Shown here: piece by piece, positions 48,415-57,727 of the stretch | Layout: the number at the start of each line of letters is the position of its first letter | Numbering within the stretch: position 1 is the stretch's first letter | NCBI GenBank assembly: GCA_024685975.1 | Contig: JAIBDZ010000002.1 | Location: forward strand, 26,908 to 90,907 | Length of the DNA stretch: 64,000 nucleotides | Reading direction: 5' to 3' | Source: Piscirickettsiaceae bacterium | GTDB lineage: Bacteria; Pseudomonadota; Gammaproteobacteria; Nitrosococcales; Methylophagaceae | Notes under the pieces: model-generated | The model's database searches: none | What the model saw: only the letters and a program-made list of their open reading frames with translations | Told to the model about the DNA's origin: nothing | Position numbers and translations under genes: made by a program

Positions 48415-48491
48415 TGGTCGGGACAGAAGGATTTGAACCTTCGACCCCTAGCACCCCATGCTAGTGCGCTACCAGGCTGCGCCATGCCCCG
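48415..48491 (-). tRNA. tRNA-Pro (anticodon GGG)
   Basis: A complete 77-nt tRNA with encoded CCA: acceptor stem CGGGGCA/TGTCCCG with one G-T pair, D arm GGCGCAGCCTGGTAGCGC, anticodon stem-loop CTAGC-ATGGGGT-GCTAG giving anticodon GGG, and a T arm with TTCAAAT. It reads CCC/CCU codons. It is the island's attachment site; the 3' end faces the integrase. Confidence 0.97.
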
Positions 48492-48619
48492 ACTGAAGAA
48501 ATGATAGCGTCATCATCTAGGTGACAACGCTATTAGGATGAGAATGGTAACAAAAATAAAACAAAAGCACTATCACGTCTTATAAAATAACATCCAACAA
48601 ACTTGTTTATCTTTCTTTC

Positions 48620-50308
48620 TTAATCAAAATGCCATCTTAAATGGATGTTATAAATTGGGCTTCGGTCTTGGCTTTCAAAGGCAACATCGCCTAATGGTTT
48701 GGCATATTCGATTCCGACTTTATAAGATTTAGCATTGCTGATGTCCATTCCTAATGCAATCGACGTCAGTTTATATTCATTCCCATTCGCACGAAGTTCA
48801 GATCTGGCACCATCAATCACGATATAAGGTTCAAGTCGCTTAACAAAATGACTTTTTATCGGTTTAATATAACGCAATAACATTTCAGCGCCGTAACCTC
48901 TATCACCTTGGGCCTGACTATCTGTATACCCTCGCCCAAACCGTTGCCCACCATAACGAGCTTGTTCAGCTGACGGTAAAATATCATCTGACCAGAAAAA
49001 GTGCCCTTTAGCTTCCATACGCCATTGCTTTGCTAAAAGATAACGCCATGCAGCATTAAAATCGATCAAATTAAAATGCGTTGACTCTGAGCCTGATGTT
49101 TTAATCTCACCTTGCACAGACTCATTAATATTTCGACCGATGGCAAGTCCTTGTTTAGTTCTGGCACTTAAATAAGTCACGCTTCTTTTTGTTTGATGCT
49201 GCCACTGTGTATTAAGCTCTAAAGCAGAATAACGTAAGTGCCTGTCAATATTAACCGCATTACTTAAGCCATCTGTTCGTTGCAGGCTAAACACCGATTT
49301 TTCATCTAAATAATGTAAATTACTCCCGATCCACCATGAATTTGCCTTACTCAATAGCAGCGGGTATCTCAATCCAACATTAAACCGATCTCGTTTTTTA
49401 TCTTCTTCGTAATCAATGGGAATATCAGAAATAAAAATACGATCATCACCATGACTCTCAAATTGATTCCCAGACAATGACATCCTAAGCCCTTCTGTGC
49501 CAATATCTTGCTGATAGCTTAAGGCATAATAGGCTTCCACTGAACCATCTGGAACCAAGGTAGAGAAAGACAACTTATCAGCATATGATGTCATCGATTG
49601 CATCGTGCCACCGACTAAAACCTGTACGTCGTCATCAACGACATCCACTCCAAATGTCGCATCATAATGTTTGGATTTGACTTCTTCAATGCGAATCGTC
49701 GTTGCACCATTGATGGTTTTGGGTTTCGGTACATTGATCTTAAAAGTATAGCCGGGTGTCTTTTTAATCAACGCAACATAACGTTCAAATGTTGATTTTT
49801 TTAGCGGTTTATCATTCTGTATTTTCGCCACATAACGGGCTAAACGTTGTTTCACCTGTTCATCTTTAACGACGATTTCATGTTGAACAACATGACCTTC
49901 CACTAAAGTAATCGTTAACAGACCATCGGCTAATTGCTGTTTGGGAAGAAAAGCAAAAGAAAGCACATATCCTGCTTGTTGATATTGGTTTGTAATGGCT
50001 CTCAATACTGCAACAATGTCTTCTTTTCCGACTTGTTTGCCAATCAACGGTTGTACCAGTTCAGATAAAACAGCAAGGTCAAACACAGTGCCACCTTGAA
50101 ATTGAACATGATCAACTTGGACTCGCTCTTTTTGTGCAGACACACTTAAACTGTTTTTATCTGGAAGAGTAACCGCAGGTTTTGATTCCTGAACAAATTC
50201 TTCCGGAGGTTGATCAACAATTCGAGGGGGTTCGCTAGCAAATGTTGTTGCAGTAAATAACATTGTTGATAAGAGAAAGTACTTTTGCGTAACGCAATAC
50301 TTCTTCAT
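48620..50308 (-). CDS. Two-partner secretion outer-membrane transporter (TpsB)
   Basis: 562 residues: signal peptide (about 1-24), two POTRA-type domains (VDHVQFQGGTVFDLAVL and YRALIKKTPGYTFKINVPKP-like), and a ShlB/FhaC 16-strand barrel with the conserved RFGRGYTDSQAQGDRGYGAE loop near 440. Translocates a partner exoprotein across the outer membrane. The only likely partner beside it is the repeat lipoprotein upstream. A terminator lies between the two genes. Confidence 0.9.
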   Translation of the reverse strand: MKKYCVTQKYFLLSTMLFTATTFASEPPRIVDQPPEEFVQESKPAVTLPDKNSLSVSAQKERVQVDHVQFQGGTVFDLAVLSELVQPLIGKQVGKEDIVAVLRAITNQYQQAGYVLSFAFLPKQQLADGLLTITLVEGHVVQHEIVVKDEQVKQRLARYVAKIQNDKPLKKSTFERYVALIKKTPGYTFKINVPKPKTINGATTIRIEEVKSKHYDATFGVDVVDDDVQVLVGGTMQSMTSYADKLSFSTLVPDGSVEAYYALSYQQDIGTEGLRMSLSGNQFESHGDDRIFISDIPIDYEEDKKRDRFNVGLRYPLLLSKANSWWIGSNLHYLDEKSVFSLQRTDGLSNAVNIDRHLRYSALELNTQWQHQTKRSVTYLSARTKQGLAIGRNINESVQGEIKTSGSESTHFNLIDFNAAWRYLLAKQWRMEAKGHFFWSDDILPSAEQARYGGQRFGRGYTDSQAQGDRGYGAEMLLRYIKPIKSHFVKRLEPYIVIDGARSELRANGNEYKLTSIALGMDISNAKSYKVGIEYAKPLGDVAFESQDRSPIYNIHLRWHFD

Positions 50309-50343
50309 AAAGCTTTATTCATCCTTGAAATGATCTAAAATAA

Positions 50344-50375
50344 AAAGGTGTGATGACCTATGCCATCACACCTTT
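50344..50375 (-). terminator. Rho-independent terminator between the repeat lipoprotein and TpsB
   Basis: A 12-bp perfect stem (50344-50355 with 50364-50375), 8-nt loop, followed on the minus strand by TTTTTATTTT. It would end transcription of the repeat lipoprotein gene; TpsB needs read-through or its own promoter. Confidence 0.85.
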
Positions 50376-50444
50376 AGAGAAACAAATATTGTCTGAATAA
50401 CCTTTTAACTATTCGACTACTTTGTCTCGTTTAGCTCAGTATTA

Positions 50445-52091
50445 CTAGATAATACCGCCTAGTAAGCCACCTACGGTGCCAGTTACGCCACCGACAATAC
50501 CTTCATCATCAGTATTCACTAAACCATCAACAGTTCCTGTGACTGTGTCAACAAGACCGCTATCGCCAGCATTCACTAGACCATCAACTGTGCCTGTTAA
50601 TCCATCAACAAGACCGCTGTCGCCAGCATTCACTAGGCCGTCAACTGTGCCTGTTAATCCATCAACAAGACCGCTATCGCCAGTATTTACTAAACCATCA
50701 ACGGTATCTGTTAGCCCATCAACAAGACCGCTGTCCCCAGCATTTACTAGACCGTCAACGGTGCCTGTGACCGTTTCAACTAAACCACCTTCGCCAACAT
50801 TAACCAAACCATCGACTGTACCTGTTAATCCATCAGCAAGACCGCCTTCACCAACATTAACCAAGCCATCGACTGTACCTGTGACTGTTTCAACAAGACC
50901 ACCTTCACCAACGTTAGCTAAACCATCGACCGTGCCTGTGACTGTTTCAACAAGACCGCCTTCGCCAATGTTAACTAAACCACCGACTGTACCTGTGACT
51001 GTTTCAACTAAGCCGCCTTCGCCAACGTTAGCTAAACCGCCGACTGTACCTGTGACTGTTTCAACGAGACCACCTTCACCAACGTTAGCTAAACCGCCGA
51101 CTGTGCCTGTGACTGTACCTAATAGATCGCCACCAAGCAGGCCAGAACCAGTACTTAATAACTCACCACTCAATGCACCACCGTCACCGCCTAACAGTCC
51201 AGCAATATTCAAAGCATCAGCCGCATCATCACCCTCACTGACAGTTAATAAACCACCGGCATCACTCACGATCTGTCCTAGACCTTCGACACTGCCTGAA
51301 GCGCCAGCAAGCACTAAATTATTACCACCAGGTAATCCATTACCTAAAGCAATAACTGCTGTGCCGACTTCTGTCAGTACATTATTAGCAACCGGCCCAA
51401 CGATTAATGCTTCGCCAATAACACCTGTTGTACCCTCGACATTAGCAATAACGGGCCTAACCACTGCTGTTAATTGTGTTGTTGTACCAGATAAGGCACC
51501 ATTTTCATCCGTAAGGGCAAAGGTTAATCCATCCCCCACTTGCCTCACGACACCGCCTAAGCTATCAACGGTACCACCAAGAGTGGTCAAGACACCCGTT
51601 GCCGCATCCACTTGTTGTAATACTGGTAGGTTATTCAACCCTTCCACAGTACTACCCAATGATGACACGGCAGAGCCCGTTTTAGTAACGGCATCAGTCA
51701 CACCCGCAACCGTTGTTCCGATTGCATTATCATTCGTGCTTAACGAGCCGAGTCCTTCAGCAAGTCCGGTTGAGACACTATTAACCGCTTCGCCTATTTG
51801 TGAAACGACTTCTCCAGATCCATCTGTAATAGAGCTCACTAATGGGAGATCAACTTGACTGACCGTTGCCCCTACTCCGACAACAGCATCACCCAAACCT
51901 GTTGACGTAACTGATGTATCTACAACCACAGCTTCTAATGCGCTGGTTGTCTTACTCGTTGTTGTGGGGGTAGTTGTGCTTGTGTCAGTTGAACTTTTAA
52001 CGGTTTTACTGCTGCTGCCAGTACAACCTGTTGACACCGAGATGGTTAAAATTAATGCGAGACTTTGTGCTAGTTTTGTCTTTTTAATCAT
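50445..52091 (-). CDS. Repeat lipoprotein, candidate TPS exoprotein
   Basis: 548 residues with a lipobox (VSTGC) ending near residue 23, a Ser/Thr-rich linker (about 24-52), a valine/glycine-rich region, and a C-terminal block of about 11.5 repeats of 19 residues of the form GLVETVTGTVDGLVNVGEG. It has no typical TpsA haemagglutinin domain. Compositionally it resembles Gly/Val-rich surface repeat proteins. Placement upstream of a TpsB suggests it is the exported partner; this is inference. Confidence 0.7.
   Translation of the reverse strand: MIKKTKLAQSLALILTISVSTGCTGSSSKTVKSSTDTSTTTPTTTSKTTSALEAVVVDTSVTSTGLGDAVVGVGATVSQVDLPLVSSITDGSGEVVSQIGEAVNSVSTGLAEGLGSLSTNDNAIGTTVAGVTDAVTKTGSAVSSLGSTVEGLNNLPVLQQVDAATGVLTTLGGTVDSLGGVVRQVGDGLTFALTDENGALSGTTTQLTAVVRPVIANVEGTTGVIGEALIVGPVANNVLTEVGTAVIALGNGLPGGNNLVLAGASGSVEGLGQIVSDAGGLLTVSEGDDAADALNIAGLLGGDGGALSGELLSTGSGLLGGDLLGTVTGTVGGLANVGEGGLVETVTGTVGGLANVGEGGLVETVTGTVGGLVNIGEGGLVETVTGTVDGLANVGEGGLVETVTGTVDGLVNVGEGGLADGLTGTVDGLVNVGEGGLVETVTGTVDGLVNAGDSGLVDGLTDTVDGLVNTGDSGLVDGLTGTVDGLVNAGDSGLVDGLTGTVDGLVNAGDSGLVDTVTGTVDGLVNTDDEGIVGGVTGTVGGLLGGII
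50454..51120 (-). repeat. About 11.5 tandem 57-bp repeats in the lipoprotein gene
   Basis: Tandem units of 57 bp (19 codons) with core TVDGLVN and an alternating GEGG or GDSG turn. Units at the 5' side of the block are Gly/Ala type and later ones Asp/Ser type, indicating duplication in stages. Repeat number could vary between strains. Confidence 0.85.
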
Positions 52092-52336
52092 TCTACTTCC
52101 TTGATAGTTACTTCTCCAAGAATCCTAGGATTAGCCACATACTCCGATGTGAACACCCCTAAGAGCCATTTTTTAATATTACATAATCTCTCTTTCCTCG
52201 CCAGCCTTTTTCACTATAACGAAGCCATTATTGTCATCAGAATGTGATGTGAATCCCAAATAATAAAACATCTCCTTCAGTTTTATCCTTTTCATCACAT
52301 CGCCCTATTGCTATAAACTCAAAAGTCAGGCAAAAG
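52092..52336. other. Intergenic region between the repeat lipoprotein and merR
   Basis: About 245 bp upstream of the repeat lipoprotein gene, presumably holding its promoter. I see no further gene or repeat in it. Confidence 0.5.
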
Positions 52337-52372
52337 AAAACCCAACCAAACATCACTGTCTGATTGGGTTTT
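52337..52372 (-). terminator. Terminator after the merR-like gene
   Basis: AAAACCCAA at 52337-52345 pairs with TTGGGTTTT at 52364-52372, with a short inner pairing in the loop, and a T-rich tail on the minus strand. Ends the pheST-ihfA-merR transcript. Confidence 0.7.
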
Positions 52373-52389
52373 AATTTAACGAAAAAAGG

Positions 52390-52746
52390 TTAAGCTAATA
52401 GCGCGCGAATTTCGGCTAACTCAGCTAACATTTCTTGAATCATTTGTTTTTTATCAACGGTAGGTACTTCAGGTTTTGCATCACTTTCTAATCTTAAGCG
52501 TGCACCACCAATTGTAAAACCTTGTTCATATAATAAACTACGGATTTCACGAATAAGAACCACGTCATGACGTTGATAGTAACGACGGTTACCTCGACGT
52601 TTTACAGGTTTAAGTTGAGAAAACTCTTGCTCCCAGTAGCGTAATACATGTGGTTTAACACCACACAATTCACTGACTTCACCGATCGTAAAGTAACGCT
52701 TACCCGGGATGACAGGAAGTTCGTTATTATTGCTCGCTTCTAGCAT
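52390..52746 (-). CDS. MerR-family regulator downstream of ihfA
   Basis: 118 residues with the MerR winged-helix N-terminus ([26 protein letters not shown]) and [13 protein letters not shown]. It has no effector-binding domain, as is usual for the conserved MerR-like gene that follows ihfA in gammaproteobacteria. It overlaps ihfA by 20 bp. Targets unknown. Confidence 0.85.
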   Translation of the reverse strand: MLEASNNNELPVIPGKRYFTIGEVSELCGVKPHVLRYWEQEFSQLKPVKRRGNRRYYQRHDVVLIREIRSLLYEQGFTIGGARLRLESDAKPEVPTVDKKQMIQEMLAELAEIRALLA

Positions 52747-53026
52747 AACTATCTACCCTTGCTTTCAGTTTTTGGCCTGGTCTAAACGTCACAACACGGC
52801 GAGCAGAAATAGGAATTTCTTCACCTGTTTTTGGGTTACGACCTGGTCGTTCACTTTTATCTCTCAATTCAAAATTGCCAAAACCTGACAATTTAACATT
52901 TTCCCCAGCTTCTAATGCAGAACGCACTTCCTCAAAAAACATTTCAACCAGTTCTTTGGCTTCACGCTTATTAAAACCAAGCTCATCATACAATTGCTCA
53001 GTCATATTGGCTTTAGTCAGTGCCAT
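52727..53026 (-). CDS. ihfA: Integration host factor alpha subunit
   Basis: 99-residue HU/IHF-fold DNA-bending protein with the signature [22 protein letters not shown] and IHFA-specific start ([27 protein letters not shown]). With IhfB it bends DNA for recombination and transcription. It follows pheT, the standard order. Confidence 0.96.
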   Translation of the reverse strand: MALTKANMTEQLYDELGFNKREAKELVEMFFEEVRSALEAGENVKLSGFGNFELRDKSERPGRNPKTGEEIPISARRVVTFRPGQKLKARVDSYARSEQ

Positions 53027-53067
53027 GTATACCTCGAAAATCTAAACTAAACTACTTAAATTTCGGC

Positions 53068-55446
53068 CTACGAACGGATCGTAGCACCAATTTTCTGTTC
53101 TAATTGTGTCGTTATCGTCAAAATGAGATCATTGACTTCATCATCTGTTAACGTTCGTTCCGTGTGTTGCATATGGAAAGCTACAGCGACACTCTTATAT
53201 CCTTCTTCAACGCCGTCTCCACTATACACGTCAAATACTTGAATTTCTTTAAGAATATCAGATTTAATATCACTCAAGCAATCATTGATTTCACCAGCAG
53301 ATATTGTGCCAGAAACTAACAACGCTAAATCTCGACGTATCGCAGGGAATTTTGATAATGGACTAAAGCTCGGAATATCAGCCGTCAATACAGCCGTCAA
53401 CATTAACTCAAAGACAAAAGCTGCTTGGCTTAATTGCAAAGGTTTATGTAATTTAGGGTGTATCGCGCCCATCCAACCTACTGCTGTATCCGCAATATAA
53501 ATACGTGCAGTTTGCCCCGGATGTAATGATGGATGCGTTTCCGCTACAATGCGAATATCGCTTTGGCCGCCTAATGTTAATAACGCTTCTACATCCGCTT
53601 TTAAATCAAAGAAATCAACAGGTCGTTGTTTTTCGGACCATTGCTCAGCATATCTTGGGCCGGAGACAACACCTGCAATATGTCGATGCTGTTCAACATT
53701 ATCATGGCTGCCACTAAAAGCGCGTCCGACTTCAAATAACCTAACACGATCATGTTGGCGATTTAAGTTATGGCTCAATGCTTGAATCAAGCCTGGCCAT
53801 AGTGATGTTCTCATCACGGATAAATCAGCTGAAATAGGATTCGCTAAGATAATCGCATCTTCGCCTTCTACCGCTAAATACTTCTGTACTTCAGGATCAA
53901 CAAAGCTATAAGTAATCGCTTCTTGGTAACCGCGATCGACCAATAACGTCTGCAAACGTGATGTCGCCAAACTATGTTCGGAAATATTTGCCGTCAATAC
54001 GGTGCCTTGTGGCCGCGTTTGTGGCAATTTATCGTAGCCATACAATCGGCCTAACTCTTCAATCAAATCAACTTCAATGGCTAAATCAAAACGAAAGCTT
54101 GGCACAATCACTTGCCAGCCATCATCTTGCTTGGTGACATCAAGGCCTAAACGCGTCAATTGTTCTTCAACCTGTTCTGCATCAATCTCAATACCTAGAA
54201 CCCGTTTAATACGCTGAGATCGTAATGTAATGGTCTCTTGTTTAGGCAAATGTTGCTCAGAAACGACTTCATTGATCTCACCTGCCTGACCGCCGACAAT
54301 CGATAATAACAATGCCGTTGCTCTTTCCATTGCTTGTCGAGCTAATGCAGGATCAACGCCACGCTCGAAACGATGAGATGAATCCGTATGAAGGCCATGT
54401 CTCCGTGCACGTCCAGCAATCGCTGTCGGTGTGAAAAAAGCAGACTCTAAAAACAAATGTTGTGTCGTACTACTAACACCTGAGGCTTCGCCGCCCATAA
54501 TACCTGCTAATGCCAATGTCGATGAAGCATCACAAATAGCCAATGTTTCACCTGTAATGCGTAATGGTTGACCATCTAATAGCGTGATTTCATCGCCCGG
54601 TGTCGCCATTTTGACATTTATGCCGCCATCGATTTTATCTAAATCAAATGCATGCATTGGTTGACCCAATTCCAACATGACATAATTCGTCACATCAACA
54701 ACAGGGCTAATCGACCTCAGACCACTACGACGCAATTTTTCTTGCATCCAAACTGGCGTCTTTGCAGACATATCAATATTTTCAATAACTCGACCAAGGT
54801 AACGCGGGCAAGCAGCGGGATCAGTCACTGTGACAGCGAGCTTTTTATTACTAGTGATCTCAATTTTATCTTCTGGCCATTGCATCACATCACAGCCAGT
54901 CAAGACGCCGACTTCACGTGCAATACCAGCAATACCTAAACAATCACTGCGGTTCGGCGTAAGATCAACATCGATCGCAATATCATTCAAGTTCAAATAG
55001 TCTCGAATATCTGTTCCGATCGGCGCATCATCTGCCAATTCCATTAGACCATCGACATTATCGACCATGCCTAATTCTTTGGCAGAACATAACATGCCAA
55101 ATGAAGGAACACCGCGTAGTTTGGCTTTTTTAATTTTAAAATTACCAGGCAATACAGCACCAATCACCGCGACAGGAATTTTTAACCCTCGACGTACATT
55201 GGATGCACCGCAGACAATCGATAAAACCTCATCACCCGCGACATCAACCTGACATAAACGCAATTTATCCGCATCAGGGTGCGGCTCAACAGACGTTACT
55301 TGCCCGATGACAACTCCACTAAAATCGCCAGCAACAGGTTCTGTGCCATCAACTTCTAATCCTGCTTGGGTTAATTGGGCAACTAAATCGTCACTTGATA
55401 AATCAGGGTTAACCCACTCACGTAACCAATTTTCACTAAATTTCAT
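53068..55446 (-). CDS. pheT: Phenylalanyl-tRNA synthetase beta chain
   Basis: 792 residues, full length. The N-terminal EMAP-II-like tRNA-binding domain (VVIGQVTSVEPHPDADKLRLCQVD), B3/B4 editing domain, B5, the catalytic-like core and the C-terminal anticodon-binding domain are all visible in order. Pairs with PheS as alpha2beta2. Start is 15 bp after pheS. Confidence 0.97.
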   Translation of the reverse strand: MKFSENWLREWVNPDLSSDDLVAQLTQAGLEVDGTEPVAGDFSGVVIGQVTSVEPHPDADKLRLCQVDVAGDEVLSIVCGASNVRRGLKIPVAVIGAVLPGNFKIKKAKLRGVPSFGMLCSAKELGMVDNVDGLMELADDAPIGTDIRDYLNLNDIAIDVDLTPNRSDCLGIAGIAREVGVLTGCDVMQWPEDKIEITSNKKLAVTVTDPAACPRYLGRVIENIDMSAKTPVWMQEKLRRSGLRSISPVVDVTNYVMLELGQPMHAFDLDKIDGGINVKMATPGDEITLLDGQPLRITGETLAICDASSTLALAGIMGGEASGVSSTTQHLFLESAFFTPTAIAGRARRHGLHTDSSHRFERGVDPALARQAMERATALLLSIVGGQAGEINEVVSEQHLPKQETITLRSQRIKRVLGIEIDAEQVEEQLTRLGLDVTKQDDGWQVIVPSFRFDLAIEVDLIEELGRLYGYDKLPQTRPQGTVLTANISEHSLATSRLQTLLVDRGYQEAITYSFVDPEVQKYLAVEGEDAIILANPISADLSVMRTSLWPGLIQALSHNLNRQHDRVRLFEVGRAFSGSHDNVEQHRHIAGVVSGPRYAEQWSEKQRPVDFFDLKADVEALLTLGGQSDIRIVAETHPSLHPGQTARIYIADTAVGWMGAIHPKLHKPLQLSQAAFVFELMLTAVLTADIPSFSPLSKFPAIRRDLALLVSGTISAGEINDCLSDIKSDILKEIQVFDVYSGDGVEEGYKSVAVAFHMQHTERTLTDDEVNDLILTITTQLEQKIGATIRS

Positions 55447-55461
55447 TGTGTTATCTCAAAT

Positions 55462-56514
<1,053 letters not shown>

Positions 56515-56534
56515 TTATGTAAACTTAAAAATAA

Positions 56535-56560
56535 AAAAGGGCCGTGAGAACGGCCCTTTT
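56535..56560 (-). terminator. Terminator/attenuator between rplT and pheS
   Basis: AAAAGGGCCGT-GAGA-ACGGCCCTTTT, an 11-bp perfect stem with a GC core, followed on the minus strand by TTTTTTATTTTT. In E. coli this place carries the pheM attenuator; here no phenylalanine-rich leader ORF precedes the hairpin, so simple termination or another control is more likely. Confidence 0.92.
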
Positions 56561-56604
56561 CGTTTTAACAATCCTGTTCTATTACCCTACGCGAGTAACA
56601 AGAA

Positions 56605-56964
56605 TTAGTCTGCTAATGCCGCCTTTGCTTTTTCTGCAACGGCTTTAAATGCAGCCGTATCATTCATAGCAAGATCAGCTAATACTTTACGATCAATTTC
56701 AATTGCAGCTTTTTTCAAACCGTCAATTAAACGGCTATAAGATAAACCACATTCACGTGCACCAGCATTGATACGTGCAATCCATAATTGACGGAAAACT
56801 CGTTTTTTCTGACGACGGTCACGGTAAGCGTATTGACCTGCTTTTGTGACAGCTTGAACAGCTACACGATAGACGTTTTTACGACGACCGCTGTAACCTT
56901 TAGCTTGTTTGATAACTTTTTTATGACGTGCATGGGCTGTTACACCGCGTTTTACTCTAGGCAT
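56605..56964 (-). CDS. rplT: 50S ribosomal protein L20
   Basis: 119 residues with [23 protein letters not shown] and [21 protein letters not shown]. Core 50S assembly protein and, in E. coli, autoregulator of the rpmI-rplT mRNA. Follows rpmI by 16 bp. Confidence 0.98.
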   Translation of the reverse strand: MPRVKRGVTAHARHKKVIKQAKGYSGRRKNVYRVAVQAVTKAGQYAYRDRRQKKRVFRQLWIARINAGARECGLSYSRLIDGLKKAAIEIDRKVLADLAMNDTAAFKAVAEKAKAALAD

Positions 56965-56980
56965 GATTCAACTCCTTAAC

Positions 56981-57178
56981 TTATAAATTAGGCAACAGTT
57001 TACGAACAGACATATGATCCGCTTTGCAAATCATCAATGTCGAACGCAATTGGCGTTTCCGCTTAGTGCTCTTTTTGGTAAGGATATGACTAGTAAACGC
57101 TTGTGAACGTTTAAATTTGCCACTGCCGGTCTTTCTAAAGCGCTTTGCAGCACCTCTATGTGTTTTTAACTTTGACAT
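56981..57178 (-). CDS. rpmI: 50S ribosomal protein L35
   Basis: 65 residues with [20 protein letters not shown] and RKLLPN end; normal length. Lies between infC and rplT, the standard operon. Confidence 0.98.
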   Translation of the reverse strand: MSKLKTHRGAAKRFRKTGSGKFKRSQAFTSHILTKKSTKRKRQLRSTLMICKADHMSVRKLLPNL

Positions 57179-57207
57179 CTCGAACTCCGCATTCGTAAAT
57201 TTAATAA

Positions 57208-57723
57208 TTATTTTTTACTTGGGCCTAAAACCATAATCATTTGGCGTCCTTCTTTCTTCGGATGTTGTTCAATGACAGACAATTCTTTTAGATCTTCAGC
57301 TACTCGTTCGAGTAATTTCAATCCTAAGTCTTGATGCGCCATTTCACGCCCACGAAAGCGAAGACTGACTTTAGCTTTATTCCCTTCTTCTAGGAAACGT
57401 GTCAGGTTGCGTAGTTTTACCTGGTAATCCCCTTCTTCTGTCCCTGGTCTGAACTTTACTTCTTTTACTTGTATCTGTTTTTGCTTTTTCTTAGCAATTT
57501 GTTTCTGCTTATTCGCTTCAAACACATACTTGCCGTAATCCATTATACGGCACACAGGTGGGGATGCTTGAGGCGCAATCTCCACCAAATCCAAATCTGC
57601 TTCTTCTGCTAATTGAATAGCGCGGGCTAATGGCACAATACCAAGTTGTTCTCCATTAGCGCCTGTTAGACGTACTTCTCTGGCTGTAATTTCACCATTC
57701 AGCCGTTTATCATCAGTAGCGAT
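57208..57723 (-). CDS. infC: Translation initiation factor IF-3, non-AUG start
   Basis: About 171 residues including the N-domain [30 protein letters not shown] and C-domain [12 protein letters not shown]. No ATG, GTG or TTG precedes the conserved N-domain. The likely start is ATC at 57723, 9 bases after AGAGG (inside the end of thrS), or ATT at 57732, which has no spacing to that site. A rare AUU/AUC start lets IF-3 discriminate against its own mRNA, known autoregulation in enterics. Automatic calls would start at the GTG at 57636 and lose the N-domain. Confidence 0.9.
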   Translation of the reverse strand: MATDDKRLNGEITAREVRLTGANGEQLGIVPLARAIQLAEEADLDLVEIAPQASPPVCRIMDYGKYVFEANKQKQIAKKKQKQIQVKEVKFRPGTEEGDYQVKLRNLTRFLEEGNKAKVSLRFRGREMAHQDLGLKLLERVAEDLKELSVIEQHPKKEGRQMIMVLGPSKK

Positions 57724-57727
57724 GTCT

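Larger units (their letters stand above)
35584..48428. mobile_element. 12.8-kb integrative genomic island at tRNA-Pro(GGG)
   Basis: The region runs from a short copy of the tRNA 3' end to the tRNA itself, with a P4-type integrase beside the tRNA and an AlpA-like regulator inside. Cargo is a type I restriction-modification operon and an Hsp70-like/GrpE-like pair. The flanking chromosomal genes (stress lipoproteins on the left, TpsB on the right) are unrelated to the cargo. No transposase or conjugation genes are seen, so it is likely a mobilisable or satellite-type island. The 550-bp gap 35344-35898 holds the left junction and no gene I can support. Confidence 0.8.

Noticed and set aside
50454..51120. 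Possible CRISPR array
   Set aside because: The 57-bp units are contiguous coding repeats without unique spacers.
50476..51858. Long plus-strand ORF of about 460 residues opposite the repeat lipoprotein
   Set aside because: It is the antisense of the repeat gene. The 57-bp repeats are free of stops in this frame, giving a Pro/Thr/Ser-rich low-complexity product with no start context or family.
57208..57636. infC starting at the GTG at 57636
   Set aside because: That start would remove the conserved IF-3 N-domain that is present in frame upstream.
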